In this document: piece by piece, positions 18,708 through 27,663 of the stretch
Layout: each line of letters starts with the position of its first letter
Numbering within the stretch: the stretch's first letter is position 1
Program-made: the position numbers and the translations under genes
From: Thermosinus carboxydivorans Nor1
GTDB taxonomy: Bacteria > Bacillota > Negativicutes > Sporomusales > Thermosinaceae
Direction of reading: 5' to 3'
Assembly (NCBI RefSeq): GCF_000169155.1
Contig: NZ_AAWL01000011.1
Span: forward strand, 28,499 to 92,498
Length of the DNA: 64,000 bases
The notes under the pieces: generated by a model
Told to the model about the DNA's origin: nothing
The model's input: only the letters and a program-made list of their open reading frames with translations
Database searches by the model: none

Positions 18708-19792
18708 TAAAGCGGGAAGTTGTCGTCGTCGGCGCTGGTCCGGCCGGGTTGATGGCTGCGATCAGCGCGGCCAAGGCCGGCGCGGAGGTGCTGGTGCTTG
18801 AACGGTCACCCTTTGTGGGTGGTCAGCTGGTTAAACAGACGCATAAATTTTTTGGCGCAAAGTCCGAATATGCCGGTTGGCGGGGAACGGAGATAGCTGG
18901 TATTCTTGCCGCAGAAGCAGCGGCATTTAAGAGAATAACTATCTGGACCAACGCGGTTGCGGCTGGCTATTATCCCGACCAAACGCTGGCCGTGGCGCAT
19001 AACCAGCGGCTGCGGGTGATAAAACCCGGCAAGCTGATTATTGCGACTGGTGCGGCCGAGAAATTTCTGCTCTTTCCCAACAACGACCTGCCGGGAATCT
19101 ATGGAGCTGGCGCCGTCCAGACCCTGCTCAATCTTTATGGAGTTCTTCCCGGCCGCCAGTTTTTAATTGTCGGGGCAGGCAATATCGGGGTGATATTGGC
19201 GTACCAGCTGCTGCAAGCCAATGCCGAGGTAGCCGCAATCGTCGAGGCGGCGCCGGCGCCAGGGTGCTATCAGGTGCATGCGGCTAAAGTGCAGCGCTGC
19301 GGTGTTCCCTTTTATACATCGCATACCATAAAATATGCCTATGGCAGCGACGCCGTAGCGGGAGCGGTCATCTGGCAGCTGGATGAAAGGCGTCAGCCGC
19401 TACCCGGTACGGAAAAAGAGGTGGCGGTGGACGGAATATGCATAGCGGTAGGGCTCAGCCCGCTGACCGAATTATTGTGGCAGGCCGGCTGCCGGATGAA
19501 ATATATCCCGGAGCTGGGGGGGAATGTGCCGCTTTGCGATGAGAACTTCCGTACATCAGAGCCGGATATTTATGTAGCCGGTGATGCCGCTGGGGTCGAA
19601 GAAGCATCTACCGCGATGGTGGCCGGCAAAATTGCCGGGATGGCTGCGGCTTGCGCGCTTGGCTATCAGCCGCAATGGCTGGTTGACGAACTGGCTGAGG
19701 CCAAAGCCAGGCTGGCGATGCTGCGGGCGGGACCCGTCAGTGCCAAAATCAGAGCAGGAATAAAGAAAAGGCAATTAGCGGAGGTGAGCTGA
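18704..19792 (+). CDS. FAD/NAD(P)-binding subunit (HcnB/PDH-alpha type)
   Basis: Pyridine-nucleotide-disulfide-reductase fold protein of 362 residues with an N-terminal FAD motif VVGAGPAGLMAA, an internal NAD-binding motif FLIVGAGNIGVILAYQ and a C-terminal IYVAGDAAG FAD contact. It lacks a redox-active Cys pair. By homology it is the NADH or electron-acceptor-reactive subunit of a multi-subunit amine or imino-acid dehydrogenase. The GTG start overlaps the preceding stop, so translation is coupled. Confidence 0.85.
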   Translation: MIKREVVVVGAGPAGLMAAISAAKAGAEVLVLERSPFVGGQLVKQTHKFFGAKSEYAGWRGTEIAGILAAEAAAFKRITIWTNAVAAGYYPDQTLAVAHNQRLRVIKPGKLIIATGAAEKFLLFPNNDLPGIYGAGAVQTLLNLYGVLPGRQFLIVGAGNIGVILAYQLLQANAEVAAIVEAAPAPGCYQVHAAKVQRCGVPFYTSHTIKYAYGSDAVAGAVIWQLDERRQPLPGTEKEVAVDGICIAVGLSPLTELLWQAGCRMKYIPELGGNVPLCDENFRTSEPDIYVAGDAAGVEEASTAMVAGKIAGMAAACALGYQPQWLVDELAEAKARLAMLRAGPVSAKIRAGIKKRQLAEVS

Positions 19793-19793
19793 T

Positions 19794-20204
19794 TTGGCCG
19801 CTAGAGCAGTAATTGAATGCAACCAGCCTATTCCTTGCAATCCGTGTGTCGATGCTTGTCCGCGCGGCGCTATTCGTATCGACGGCAATATTAACAATTG
19901 CCCTGAACTTGACGTCGACTGCTGCAATGGCTGCGGCCATTGTATTGCTCATTGCCCGGGGTTGGCCATTTTTGTCGTCGACACCAGTTTCGCGCCGAAC
20001 AAGGCTTTAGTGAAAATTCCTTATGAGTTCTGGCCTTTGCCGCGGCCGGGCGAAATAGTGGCGGCGCTTGACCGTGCGGGGCGGCCGGTAGGGGAAGCTG
20101 AAGTCATAAAAGTCCAGGAGTATCAGAATAAGACCATGATCGTATGGCTGGCTGTACCGCCGCCGCTTGCCGACGCAGTCCGCAATATAAGGCTGAGGAG
20201 GTAA
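19794..20204 (+). CDS. Ferredoxin-type 4Fe-4S subunit
   Basis: Electron-transfer subunit of 136 residues with two Cys clusters: CNPCVDACP near residue 15-23 and CCNGCGHCIAHCP near 43-55. This is enough for one or two cubane clusters. The second half folds into a beta-rich extension. The start is TTG at 19794 with GCGGAGGTG just upstream. It probably carries electrons between the flavin subunits encoded on either side. Confidence 0.8.
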   Translation: MAARAVIECNQPIPCNPCVDACPRGAIRIDGNINNCPELDVDCCNGCGHCIAHCPGLAIFVVDTSFAPNKALVKIPYEFWPLPRPGEIVAALDRAGRPVGEAEVIKVQEYQNKTMIVWLAVPPPLADAVRNIRLRR

Positions 20205-20210
20205 CTGGTA

Positions 20211-20495
20211 ATGGCTGACGATATAATTGTTTGCCGCTGTGAAGATATAACTTTAGCGCAAATCCGCCAATTGGTCGCCGCAGGGTTGACATCGTTGGAA
20301 GAAATAAAGCGCGCCTGCCGCTGCGGCATGGGGCCGTGTCAAGGGCGGACGTGCCTGCCGCTTATTGCCCAGGAAATATCCCGGCTGACCGGAAAACCGC
20401 TGGCCGATATTGCTTTGCCTACTTTCCGGCCGCCAACCGTTCCGCTCAAACTAGAACTACTAACCAGAGGTGAGGAACATGACCAAATGGGCTGA
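20211..20495 (+). CDS. BFD-like (2Fe-2S) subunit
   Basis: Protein of 94 residues with the bacterioferritin-associated-ferredoxin-like pattern: CRC near residue 8, then CRCGMGPCQGRTC near 36-48. Such subunits accompany HcnB/proline-dehydrogenase-type flavoproteins, where they are often fused to the FAD/NAD subunit; here the module is separate. It overlaps the start of the next gene by 17 bp. Confidence 0.82.
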   Translation: MADDIIVCRCEDITLAQIRQLVAAGLTSLEEIKRACRCGMGPCQGRTCLPLIAQEISRLTGKPLADIALPTFRPPTVPLKLELLTRGEEHDQMG

Positions 20496-21630
20496 AGCCG
20501 TCATAATCGGCGGTGGGATTGTTGGGTGTTCTATCGCCTACAACTTGGCGCGGCTGGGGCTAAAGAAAATCTGTTTGTTTGAAAAGAACTATTTGGCCAG
20601 TGGCGCTACCGGCCGCTGTGGTGCTGGGGTCCGCATGCAGTGGGGGACAAGGGCTAACTGCCTTCTCGCGCGGGAAAGTATCCGCATGTATAAGCAGCTG
20701 CCAGAGTTGTTGGAGATATCAGGCGATATCGAGTTTAAACAGGGAGGTTATTTGCTGCTGGCGTATACAACCAAAATGGTCGAGCAGTTTCAAAAAAATC
20801 TGGCGCTGCAGAACTCCTTGGGGATACCTGCCCGCTGGGTGACACCGGCTGAAGCCAAAGCAATTGTGCCCCATCTCAATACCGAAGGTCTGCTTGGCGC
20901 CACTTTCTGCCCCCAAGACGGCCACTGCAATCCTTTCGCGGCAACATATATGTATGCTGCTGCCGCGCGGAAGCTTGGCGTAAGCATTTATACTCATACC
21001 AGCGTCACCGGCATTGTTGTAGAAAATTACCGCGTGAAAGCCGTCGAGACGGAAGCGGGCCTTGTCTATACTCCAATCGTCGTCAATGCTGCTGGCGGTT
21101 ACGCTGCCGAAATTAATAAGCTGGCAGGGGGGGCGGAGCTGCCCATTTATCCTGAGCGGCATGAAATACTGGTGACAGAACCGGTAGAAGCAATGCAGAC
21201 GCCGATGGTAATGAGCTTTTATCATAACCTGTACTGCCAGCAAGTGCCCCATGGCAGCTTTCTCATCGGTATTGGCAACCCTGATGAGCCGAAGGGGATT
21301 AACCACCGTTCCAGCTGGCAGTTTTTGAGGGAAGCCGCGCAGAAAGTGAGTGCCCTCATGCCGGTGTTGGCTAAGCTGACGGTTGTTCGCCAATGGGCTG
21401 GGGTATATGATATGACGCCTGACCGGCAGCCAATACTAGACGAAGATGAAAGAGTGGCCGGGCTGTTTGTTGCTGCTGGTTTCAGCGGGCATGGCTTCAT
21501 GATTGCCCCTATGGTCGGCCGGCTGATGGCCGAACTGATTACCGGCAGTTCCCTTTCGCTGCCGATCGCCATGTTTCGGGGCCGGCGGTTTGCGGAAGGG
21601 AATTTCTTCGTCGAGCCGGCAGTAGTATAG
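20479..21630 (+). CDS. FAD-dependent amino/imino-acid dehydrogenase (DAO family)
   Basis: Catalytic flavoprotein of 383 residues (DAO/DadA/sarcosine-oxidase-beta fold) with the FAD motif VIIGGGIVGCSIAYNLARLG and the C-terminal GFSGHGFMIAPMVG loop. It is the likely substrate-oxidising subunit. Next-door rocA makes L-proline the best substrate guess, giving pyrroline-5-carboxylate. Sarcosine, hydroxyproline or a D-amino acid remain possible. The ATG at 20479 follows AGAGGTGAGG. Confidence 0.82.
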   Translation: MTKWAEAVIIGGGIVGCSIAYNLARLGLKKICLFEKNYLASGATGRCGAGVRMQWGTRANCLLARESIRMYKQLPELLEISGDIEFKQGGYLLLAYTTKMVEQFQKNLALQNSLGIPARWVTPAEAKAIVPHLNTEGLLGATFCPQDGHCNPFAATYMYAAAARKLGVSIYTHTSVTGIVVENYRVKAVETEAGLVYTPIVVNAAGGYAAEINKLAGGAELPIYPERHEILVTEPVEAMQTPMVMSFYHNLYCQQVPHGSFLIGIGNPDEPKGINHRSSWQFLREAAQKVSALMPVLAKLTVVRQWAGVYDMTPDRQPILDEDERVAGLFVAAGFSGHGFMIAPMVGRLMAELITGSSLSLPIAMFRGRRFAEGNFFVEPAVV

Positions 21631-21671
21631 CGAATAAAGTTTAAAAATTTAAATCAAGGAGGCGTTAGAAC

Positions 21672-23219
21672 ATGTTGCCAGAATTCAAAAACGAGCCGTT
21701 AACCGATTTTTCCTTGCCTGCCAACCGGGCGGCGATGGAAGCAGCCCTAAAACAGGTTCACAGCCAAAAGGGCGGGCATTATCCGCTGCTTATCGGCGGA
21801 GAACTCATCGATACTAAAGAAAGAATTGTGTCGCTAAATCCGTCGTTATGCGAGGAAGTCATCGGAACAACCGCCAAAGCTGATGTTGTGCTCGCCGATA
21901 AAGCCGTGCAGGTGGCCATGCAGGCATTTGCGGCCTGGCGGCATATTAGTCCTGAAGTTCGTGCCCGGTACTTATTTAAAGCCGCGGCACTATTGCGGCG
22001 GCGCAAATTCGAATTTTCCGCCTGGCTGGTGGCTGAGGCGGGCAAAACCTGGGCTGAAGCTGATGCGGATACCGCCGAGGCCATCGATTTTATGGAATAT
22101 TACGGCCGGCAGGCGCTCAAATATGCCCTAGGCATGCCGGTAGTCGCTTATCCGGGTGAGCAGAACGAATGCTTCTATATACCGCTTGGGGTAGGGGTAA
22201 TAATCTCGCCTTGGAACTTCCCCTTAGCCATTCTGGCTGGCATGACGACTGCCGCCATTGTCGCTGGCAATACCGTGGTGGTTAAGCCTGCCAGTAATAC
22301 GCCGGTAATTGCTGCTCACTTTATCAGACTGCTGCAGGAAGCAGGCCTGCCCCCCGGCGTAGTGAACTATTTACCCGGTAGCGGCACAAGTATCGGTGAT
22401 TACCTGGTAGCCCACCCAACTGTCCGGTTCATTAATTTTACTGGCTCGAAAGAGGTCGGACTGCGGATAAACGAGCTCGCGGCCAAAATTGCGCCAGGAC
22501 AAAAATGGCTCAAGCGGGTGATTGCGGAAATGGGAGGAAAAGATGCCATTATTGTTGATAGCGAAGCCGACCTTGACCAGGCGGCCGCGGGCATTGTCGC
22601 TTCCGCTTTTGGTTTCCAGGGGCAAAAGTGTTCGGCCTGTTCGCGGGCGATCATTGTAAAAGATGTCTATGACGTGGTGCTGGAAAAAATTATTGCCAAA
22701 ACGCAAAAACTGTGTCTTGGTCCAGCCAATGATCCAACAACCGATGTCGGGCCGGTGATCGACAGCAGTGCGTACCAAAAAATATTGGGGTATATCGAAT
22801 TGGGCAAACAGGAAGGGCGGCTGGTTGTCGGCGGCGAAAAAGGCGATGATGCGGGGTATTTCATTAAGCCGACCGTGTTTGCCGAGGTTTCGCCGTATGC
22901 CCGGATTGCGCAAGAAGAAATCTTCGGGCCGGTGCTGGCGGTAATTAAAGCTGAAACTTTTACCGAAGCGCTGGCTATTGCTAACGATACCGAATACGGT
23001 CTGACCGGGGCAGTTTATTCTCATAACCGGGCTCATCTTGAACAAGCACGGCGGGATTTTAATGTCGGCAACTTATATTTTAACCGGAAATGTACCGGTG
23101 CGTTGGTCGGTGTCCACCCATTTGGCGGGTTCAATATGTCGGGTACCGACTCCAAGGCGGGCGGCGCTGATTATTTGCTGCTGTTTATGCAGGCCAAGAC
23201 GGTAGCGGAAAAGTTATAA
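21672..23219 (+). CDS. rocA: 1-pyrroline-5-carboxylate dehydrogenase
   Basis: Aldehyde dehydrogenase of 515 residues, the same length as Bacillus RocA, oxidising glutamate semialdehyde (P5C) to glutamate with NAD+. The segments PWNFPLAI, the GSKEVG NAD contact, the general base in [11 protein letters not shown] and the catalytic Cys in [13 protein letters not shown] (near residue 317) are present. The C-terminal [16 protein letters not shown] motif is typical of the P5C subgroup. It follows the dehydrogenase genes by 41 bp. Confidence 0.9.
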   Translation: MLPEFKNEPLTDFSLPANRAAMEAALKQVHSQKGGHYPLLIGGELIDTKERIVSLNPSLCEEVIGTTAKADVVLADKAVQVAMQAFAAWRHISPEVRARYLFKAAALLRRRKFEFSAWLVAEAGKTWAEADADTAEAIDFMEYYGRQALKYALGMPVVAYPGEQNECFYIPLGVGVIISPWNFPLAILAGMTTAAIVAGNTVVVKPASNTPVIAAHFIRLLQEAGLPPGVVNYLPGSGTSIGDYLVAHPTVRFINFTGSKEVGLRINELAAKIAPGQKWLKRVIAEMGGKDAIIVDSEADLDQAAAGIVASAFGFQGQKCSACSRAIIVKDVYDVVLEKIIAKTQKLCLGPANDPTTDVGPVIDSSAYQKILGYIELGKQEGRLVVGGEKGDDAGYFIKPTVFAEVSPYARIAQEEIFGPVLAVIKAETFTEALAIANDTEYGLTGAVYSHNRAHLEQARRDFNVGNLYFNRKCTGALVGVHPFGGFNMSGTDSKAGGADYLLLFMQAKTVAEKL

Positions 23220-23359
23220 GCTGTGACTTAAAAATTGCCGTTTTCAGCGACGCGAAAACTTTCAAGAAAAAAATTCTATTTTCCGAATACTTACTTTGGT
23301 ATTGACGAAAATTATTTAGATATGTTACTTTAGTAACAAATATAGGGTTTGGCAAAGTT

Positions 23360-23401
23360 GCCATTAGCGAAATTCGCTCATGGCTTTATTTTTTTTTTTT
23401 T
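23360..23401 (+). terminator. Terminator of the dehydrogenase-rocA operon
   Basis: GCCAT...ATGGC (23360-23384), with an inner AGCGAA/TTCGCT pairing, is followed by a T-rich run of about 17 bases. A separate short dyad, GTTAC-TTTA-GTAAC, is at 23324-23337. Confidence 0.8.
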
Positions 23402-23408
23402 GAGAAGC

Positions 23409-23444
23409 AATGGGGCTTATAACAATCGAGTTATAAGCCCCATT
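23409..23444 (+). terminator. Second perfect 15-bp hairpin upstream of ald
   Basis: Arms 23409-23423 and 23430-23444 pair perfectly around AATCGA, followed by ACTGTTTTG. It lies directly before a small ORF with a strong ribosome site, so it may be an attenuator or processing structure. Confidence 0.6.
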
Positions 23445-23470
23445 ACTGTTTTGCCAGGAGGTGATACAGG

Positions 23471-23533
23471 GTGCAATACGGTGAAGAATGTAAACAAGGT
23501 AGTTTAATTAAAGTGGATAGCTTTTGCCAATGA
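23471..23533 (+). CDS. Possible 20-residue leader peptide upstream of ald
   Basis: A GTG-initiated ORF of 20 codons with a very strong AGGAGGTGAT site at 23457-23466. The peptide (MQYGEECKQG..., ending SFCQ) matches nothing I recognise. It lies between a perfect hairpin and the alanine dehydrogenase gene, a position typical of regulatory leader peptides. Translation is unproven. Confidence 0.35.
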   Translation: MQYGEECKQGSLIKVDSFCQ

Positions 23534-23587
23534 TATTTACGGGGATCAATCTTAAATCAAACAAGTTAAACAATGGGAGGATGTACA

Positions 23588-24700
23588 ATGATTATCGGCG
23601 TAGCAAAAGAAATTAAAAACAACGAAAACCGGGTAGCGCTTACGCCGGCCGGTGTACAGACGCTCAAAGCGCATGGCCATACTGTGCTGATTGAAGCCAG
23701 TGCTGGCGTAGGCAGCGGTTTTGCCGATGCGGAATACCGCCAGGCCGGCGCGGAGATTGTCGGGGACAAGCAGGCGCTGTTTGATCGTGCCGACATGATT
23801 ATGAAGGTTAAAGAGCCACTGCCGCCAGAATATGATCTTTTTCATGAAGGACAAATTCTGTTTACCTATCTGCACCTAGCGGCCGAGCCAGCGCTGACGC
23901 AGGCACTGTTAACCAAAAAAGTGATTGGCATTGCTTATGAAACCATTGAAGGCCCCAACCGCACCCTGCCCCTGCTCGCGCCCATGAGCGAGGTGGCGGG
24001 ACGGATGGCGGTACAAGTAGGTGCCCAATACTTGGAAAAACCTGGCGGCGGCAAAGGCATTTTGTTAGGCGGCGTCCCTGGCGTCGAGCCGGCTCAGGTC
24101 GTTATCATCGGCGGCGGCACGGTCGGTACCAATGCAGCCAAGATGGCAGTCGGCATGGGGGCGCGGGTGACGGTGCTTGATAAATCGCCCGCGCGGCTGG
24201 CTTATCTTGACGACCTTTTCGGCGGCCGGGTTGTGACCGTCATGTCGAACAGTTACAATATTGCTCGCTGGGTCAAACAGGCTGACTTGCTTATCGGCGC
24301 CGTGCTGCTTCCGGGGGCCAAAGCACCCAAATTGGTGACAGAGGAAATGGTCCGAGCGATGGAACCGGGCTCGGTCATTGTTGACGTTGCTATCGACCAA
24401 GGAGGCTCGGTTGCAACCATCGACCGGGTAACTACTCACAGCGATCCTACCTATATTAAGTACGGCGTCGTTCATTACGCCGTAGCCAACATGCCCGGAG
24501 CAGTGGCCCGTACGTCTACCATGGCGCTTACCAATGTCACAGTAGACTACGCCTTGCAGATTGCCGACAAGGGCTATCGCCAGGCGGCGCTTGACAACTC
24601 CGGCCTGGCGAAAGGTATTAACGTGATTGCTGGGAAAGTAACTTACCGGGCTGTTGCTGATGCTCTTAACCTGCCCTATACACCGCTGAAGAAGTGTTGA
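23588..24700 (+). CDS. ald: Alanine dehydrogenase
   Basis: NAD-dependent L-alanine dehydrogenase of 370 residues, interconverting alanine and pyruvate plus ammonia. The N-terminus ([20 protein letters not shown]) carries the substrate Arg and the MKVKEP segment. The Rossmann motif is [16 protein letters not shown] near residue 173, and the catalytic His/Asp region (DVAIDQGG, near residue 266) is present. The ATG at 23588 follows GGGAGG. It has its own long leader and fits the amino-acid catabolism theme upstream. Confidence 0.95.
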   Translation: MIIGVAKEIKNNENRVALTPAGVQTLKAHGHTVLIEASAGVGSGFADAEYRQAGAEIVGDKQALFDRADMIMKVKEPLPPEYDLFHEGQILFTYLHLAAEPALTQALLTKKVIGIAYETIEGPNRTLPLLAPMSEVAGRMAVQVGAQYLEKPGGGKGILLGGVPGVEPAQVVIIGGGTVGTNAAKMAVGMGARVTVLDKSPARLAYLDDLFGGRVVTVMSNSYNIARWVKQADLLIGAVLLPGAKAPKLVTEEMVRAMEPGSVIVDVAIDQGGSVATIDRVTTHSDPTYIKYGVVHYAVANMPGAVARTSTMALTNVTVDYALQIADKGYRQAALDNSGLAKGINVIAGKVTYRAVADALNLPYTPLKKC

Positions 24701-24715
24701 AATGAAAAATATAAG

Positions 24716-24744
24716 TTGACAATAAGCTCATAATCCTCTATAAT
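24716..24744 (+). promoter_or_regulatory. Promoter of tRNA array 1
   Basis: TTGACA (24716-24721), a 17-bp spacer and TATAAT (24739-24744): a consensus sigma-A promoter 16 bp before the first tRNA. Confidence 0.9.
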
Positions 24745-24760
24745 CACTTGTTGTGAGGCT

Positions 24761-24836
24761 GACCCACTAGCTCAGTTGGTAGAGCACCTGACTTTTAATC
24801 AGGGTGTCGATGGTTCGAGTCCATCGTGGGTCACCA
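24761..24836 (+). tRNA. tRNA-Lys(TTT)
   Basis: Complete cloverleaf. The acceptor GACCCAC pairs with GTGGGTC, the anticodon loop CTTTTAA gives UUU, and CCA is encoded. It is identical to the last tRNA of this array. Confidence 0.97.
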
Positions 24837-24841
24837 TTTGC

Positions 24842-24916
24842 GGCCCGTTGGTCAAGCGGTTAAGACACCGCCCTTTCACGGCGGTAACAGGGGTTCGAAT
24901 CCCCTACGGGTCACCA
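24842..24916 (+). tRNA. tRNA-Glu(TTC)
   Basis: Complete cloverleaf with anticodon loop CTTTCAC (UUC) and encoded CCA. It differs by one D-loop base from the copy at 46486-46560. Confidence 0.97.
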
Positions 24917-24922
24917 TTATGT

Positions 24923-24998
<76 letters not shown>

Positions 24999-25039
24999 AA
25001 TTCATCATGACTGTCGCCTGACGACAGTCATCTATTTAT

Positions 25040-25115
25040 GGCCCCGTGGTGTAGTGGTTAACATGCCGCCCTGTCACGGCGGAGATCGTGGGTTCAAGTC
25101 CCATCGGGGTCGCCA
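25040..25115 (+). tRNA. tRNA-Asp(GTC)
   Basis: Complete cloverleaf with anticodon GUC and encoded CCA. Identical to the copy at 46571-46646. Confidence 0.97.
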
Positions 25116-25119
25116 TCAT

Positions 25120-25195
<76 letters not shown>

Positions 25196-25202
25196 CCTTT
25201 CT

Positions 25203-25278
25203 GACCCACTAGCTCAGTTGGTAGAGCACCTGACTTTTAATCAGGGTGTCGATGGTTCGAGTCCATCGTGGGTCACCA
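25203..25278 (+). tRNA. tRNA-Lys(TTT), second copy
   Basis: Identical in sequence to the tRNA at 24761-24836; it closes the array. Confidence 0.97.
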
Positions 25279-25287
25279 AAAATTCAA

Positions 25288-25325
25288 AGTCTTCCAGGCG
25301 TTTGCTCTGGGAGGCTTTTTTATTT
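25288..25325 (+). terminator. Terminator of tRNA array 1
   Basis: A 10-bp stem (25288-25297 with 25307-25316, two G-T pairs) followed by a T-rich run. Confidence 0.85.
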
Positions 25326-25568
25326 TACAACAACCGTACAATAATGCAAAAGGAGGGCCCTGCAAGAGCGGCATACCAGCCGTACCTGAGGGTTTCCTGG
25401 CAGTTTTGGCATGGGTTGTTGTACTGACGCCGCCGGTGTTGTATTTGCCGCTATTTGCGTATTATCGGCATAGTAAAAGTGATAAGTGGCAATTCCCAGG
25501 ATGGCTGCATAAGAAGAGCTGGCTGGTAGCTTTCTTTTATTTGCTACAAAGGTCAGAATTGACTAAAA
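25326..25568 (+). other. Stretch without a supported gene
   Basis: An AAGGAGGG ribosome-like site (25350-25357) precedes an open frame encoding one hydrophobic helix (about 25395-25465) that runs to 25597, but no good start codon follows the site. It may be the remnant of a small membrane protein gene. Nothing else is supported here. Confidence 0.3.
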
Positions 25569-25622
25569 ATCATAAGTTCTTCACAATGCGTTCATAAGTT
25601 TTTCAAAATGTCTTTGTATAAT
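25569..25622 (+). promoter_or_regulatory. TTCAYA-repeat operator/promoter A
   Basis: Repeats start at 25569 (ATCATA), 25580 (TTCACA), 25591 (TTCATA) and 25602 (TTCAAA), each 11 bp apart. The -10 TATAAT (25617-25622) starts 15 bp after the last repeat start. Drives the secreted protein gene at 25658. Confidence 0.85.
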
Positions 25623-25657
25623 ACGGTTGTACAGGAAAATAAAGGAGGGGGCCGATT

Positions 25658-25897
25658 ATGAAAAAGATAGTTGCTGTAGTTACTATGGTGTTTGTATCAA
25701 CTGTATTTGCCTCAACAGCGTTGGCGGGAGAGGGATACTACATTCAGGAAAAAATGCGTAAGGAAGCTGAAAAACGTATCGTCCAATATGAGAAAGAGAA
25801 TAAAAAAGAGAAATCAACGAAATCTGAAAATAAAACAGAGCAAAAGCAGGACATTTTTAAGCGCTTTAGCATAGTGGAAGCTAAGGGCGGACGATAG
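25658..25897 (+). CDS. Small secreted charged protein
   Basis: Unrecognised protein of 79 residues with a clear signal peptide (residues 1-23, cleavage after ALA) and a mature part of about 56 residues dominated by Lys and Glu, predicted to be a single long helix or disordered. Start follows AAAGGAGGGG. It is transcribed from operator A and followed by a terminator, so it is monocistronic. Function is inferred only from regulon membership, as an envelope or metal-stress protein. Confidence 0.75.
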   Translation: MKKIVAVVTMVFVSTVFASTALAGEGYYIQEKMRKEAEKRIVQYEKENKKEKSTKSENKTEQKQDIFKRFSIVEAKGGR

Positions 25898-25939
25898 CGC
25901 TATAACCGTAAGCTTTTGGTATCGTGAATAGGTAAAAAG

Positions 25940-25974
25940 AAAGCCAGCCCGGTTGAACAGGGCTGGCTTTTCTG
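25940..25974 (+). terminator. Rho-independent terminator
   Basis: Perfect 11-bp stem, AAAGCCAGCCC (25940-25950) with 25960-25970, followed by TTCT. Confidence 0.85.
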
Positions 25975-26175
25975 TAGGTGAAGTTAGCTATTTCAGATGG
26001 GAACAGGTTGAGGCTGAGTTGGCAAACGTCAGCTGGATAACTTGGTTTTTGCTGCTTTTAGCTTGGTAGCGGGTCTTGTCAGCTAGCGCCATCAGCAGGT
26101 CAGCGCTGGCTTGTGGCCAACTAATATTGACGCTTGGGCTTTCCGGTTAGTACCTTAGGGGGACTGAGTATAGGA

Positions 26176-27528
26176 ATGACAAGAAGCTTTTTTACCCTTA
26201 AAACCAAACTGTTTTTGGCATTTTTTTTACTTTCTGCCCTTATAACATTGGCCATATCTTTTGAACTGTTTGTACACATGCGGACTGACCATTTGAATAC
26301 GCTAAAGCGTGATCTAGCGGTAATTGCCAGTTTAGCCCTTACGCAAGAAGAAGGAAGACGCCTCAGCGAAATGGTAGTTGCCGGTGATCATGCCGCCATT
26401 GGCCAGGCGGCCGAAAAGTTGCGGCAGCGACTAACGTTAGAAACTTTAGCGATAGATAAGGTATCTGTTTGGCAAGTCTCAAATTCAGTGGAGTATGTGT
26501 ATTTGGCGGATAGCGAACTTGCACAGCAGGGCTCAGTAGCTCAAAGTGCGGCAATCCCCTCTCCAGCCTTGCCGCCGGACGACATGAACCGGCCAATGGT
26601 GGTTGAAGTTCCCAATAGCAATTTTGAGATTATAGTTTATGCGCCCCTGAAAGATGCTGCCGGCAAGACAATGGCCTTAGTGGGCATAACCGTCAACGGT
26701 TCAGCGGTAGCGGGGGATGTGCGGCATTTTGTCATTCAGGTTGCCAATGTCGCCGTTATGGCGATAATGGTTGTCGGCGTAATCAGCTGGTGGTTAGCCA
26801 GAGGCTTTTCTCGTCGCTTGTCGCGGCTTCATGCGGCTATTGATGAAATAGCGGCCGGCAATATCGACGTTGCTTTACCGGATAACGGCCAGGATGAGGT
26901 AGCGGTCTTAGCTAGTCGGCTTAATCAGCTGGCGGTTACGTTGTCGAGCGAGCGAGAGGAAATGCTGCTTTCGGCCATTGAATCGCTGGTGGCCGCATTG
27001 GAGGCAAAGGATGCATATACATACGGCCACTCGTCGCAAGTAAGCGCCATAGCGTCTGCAATCGGCAGGCAAATCGGACTAAGTGAGCAAGAACTGTTTA
27101 ATGTGCGAATTGCCGCACTGCTCCACGATATCGGCAAAATTGGCGTTCCCGACCAAATACTAAATAAGCCGGGGCGATTAGATGAGACAGAACGCCAGAC
27201 TATTGAGCAGCACCCGGTTATTGGGGCTAAGATACTGGCCGGTATTCCGGCGCTAGCCAGAGTGACAGATATGGTAAAACACCATCATGCCCGTTGGGAC
27301 GGTAAAGGGTATCCAGAGGCGCTAGCCGGTGAAGAAATACCGCTTGGCGCGCGGATTATTGCTGTAGCGGATGCTTATCAGGCGATGACGTCTGACAGGC
27401 CATACCGTAGCGGCATGGCGGCGGACGTTGCCATGGCCGAACTACGCCGCTATGCCGGCAGTCAGTTTGACCCGAAGCTAGTGGCCGCGTTTGCCGAGGT
27501 ATGGTCGGAGTGCCCAAAATTTCACTAA
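26176..27528 (+). CDS. Membrane sensor with HAMP and HD-GYP domains
   Basis: Probable cyclic-di-GMP phosphodiesterase of 450 residues. A first membrane helix (about 10-30), a periplasmic sensor domain (about 31-190) and a second helix (about 195-215) lead into a HAMP domain and a C-terminal HD-GYP domain. The domain has HDIGKIG near residue 318 and HHARWDGKGYP near residue 374, so the active-site set looks complete. The ATG at 26176 gives the natural signal-anchor; an upstream TTG at 26134 is possible. None of the island operators precedes it, and operator B overlaps its 3' end. Confidence 0.85.
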   Translation: MTRSFFTLKTKLFLAFFLLSALITLAISFELFVHMRTDHLNTLKRDLAVIASLALTQEEGRRLSEMVVAGDHAAIGQAAEKLRQRLTLETLAIDKVSVWQVSNSVEYVYLADSELAQQGSVAQSAAIPSPALPPDDMNRPMVVEVPNSNFEIIVYAPLKDAAGKTMALVGITVNGSAVAGDVRHFVIQVANVAVMAIMVVGVISWWLARGFSRRLSRLHAAIDEIAAGNIDVALPDNGQDEVAVLASRLNQLAVTLSSEREEMLLSAIESLVAALEAKDAYTYGHSSQVSAIASAIGRQIGLSEQELFNVRIAALLHDIGKIGVPDQILNKPGRLDETERQTIEQHPVIGAKILAGIPALARVTDMVKHHHARWDGKGYPEALAGEEIPLGARIIAVADAYQAMTSDRPYRSGMAADVAMAELRRYAGSQFDPKLVAAFAEVWSECPKFH

Positions 27529-27574
27529 ATCTCCACAATTTCTTCACCAAATATTCAAATTGTTACCTTATATT
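27521..27574 (+). promoter_or_regulatory. TTCAYA-repeat operator/promoter B
   Basis: TTCACT (27521), TCCACA (27532), TTCACC (27543) and TTCAAA (27554) at 11-bp steps, then TATATT (27569-27574) 15 bp after the last start. It lies upstream of the response regulator gene at 27664, which indicates autoregulation. Confidence 0.85.
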
Positions 27575-27663
27575 ACACGCTAGCGAAAAATGTCATGAGT
27601 AGTGAAGAGGGGATGCAGTTATTTTGCTCGGTTGTGTGTTATTATAAAACTGAGGTGAGATGG

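Noticed and set aside
23471..23572. UGA read-through of the ald leader ORF as a second selenoprotein
   Set aside because: No SECIS-like hairpin follows the UGA, and the continuation is short and non-descript.
25975..26130. Minus-strand frame of about 50 codons (SADLLM-ALADKTRYQ) before the HD-GYP gene
   Set aside because: No start codon or ribosome site and no recognised family; treated as non-coding or a relic.
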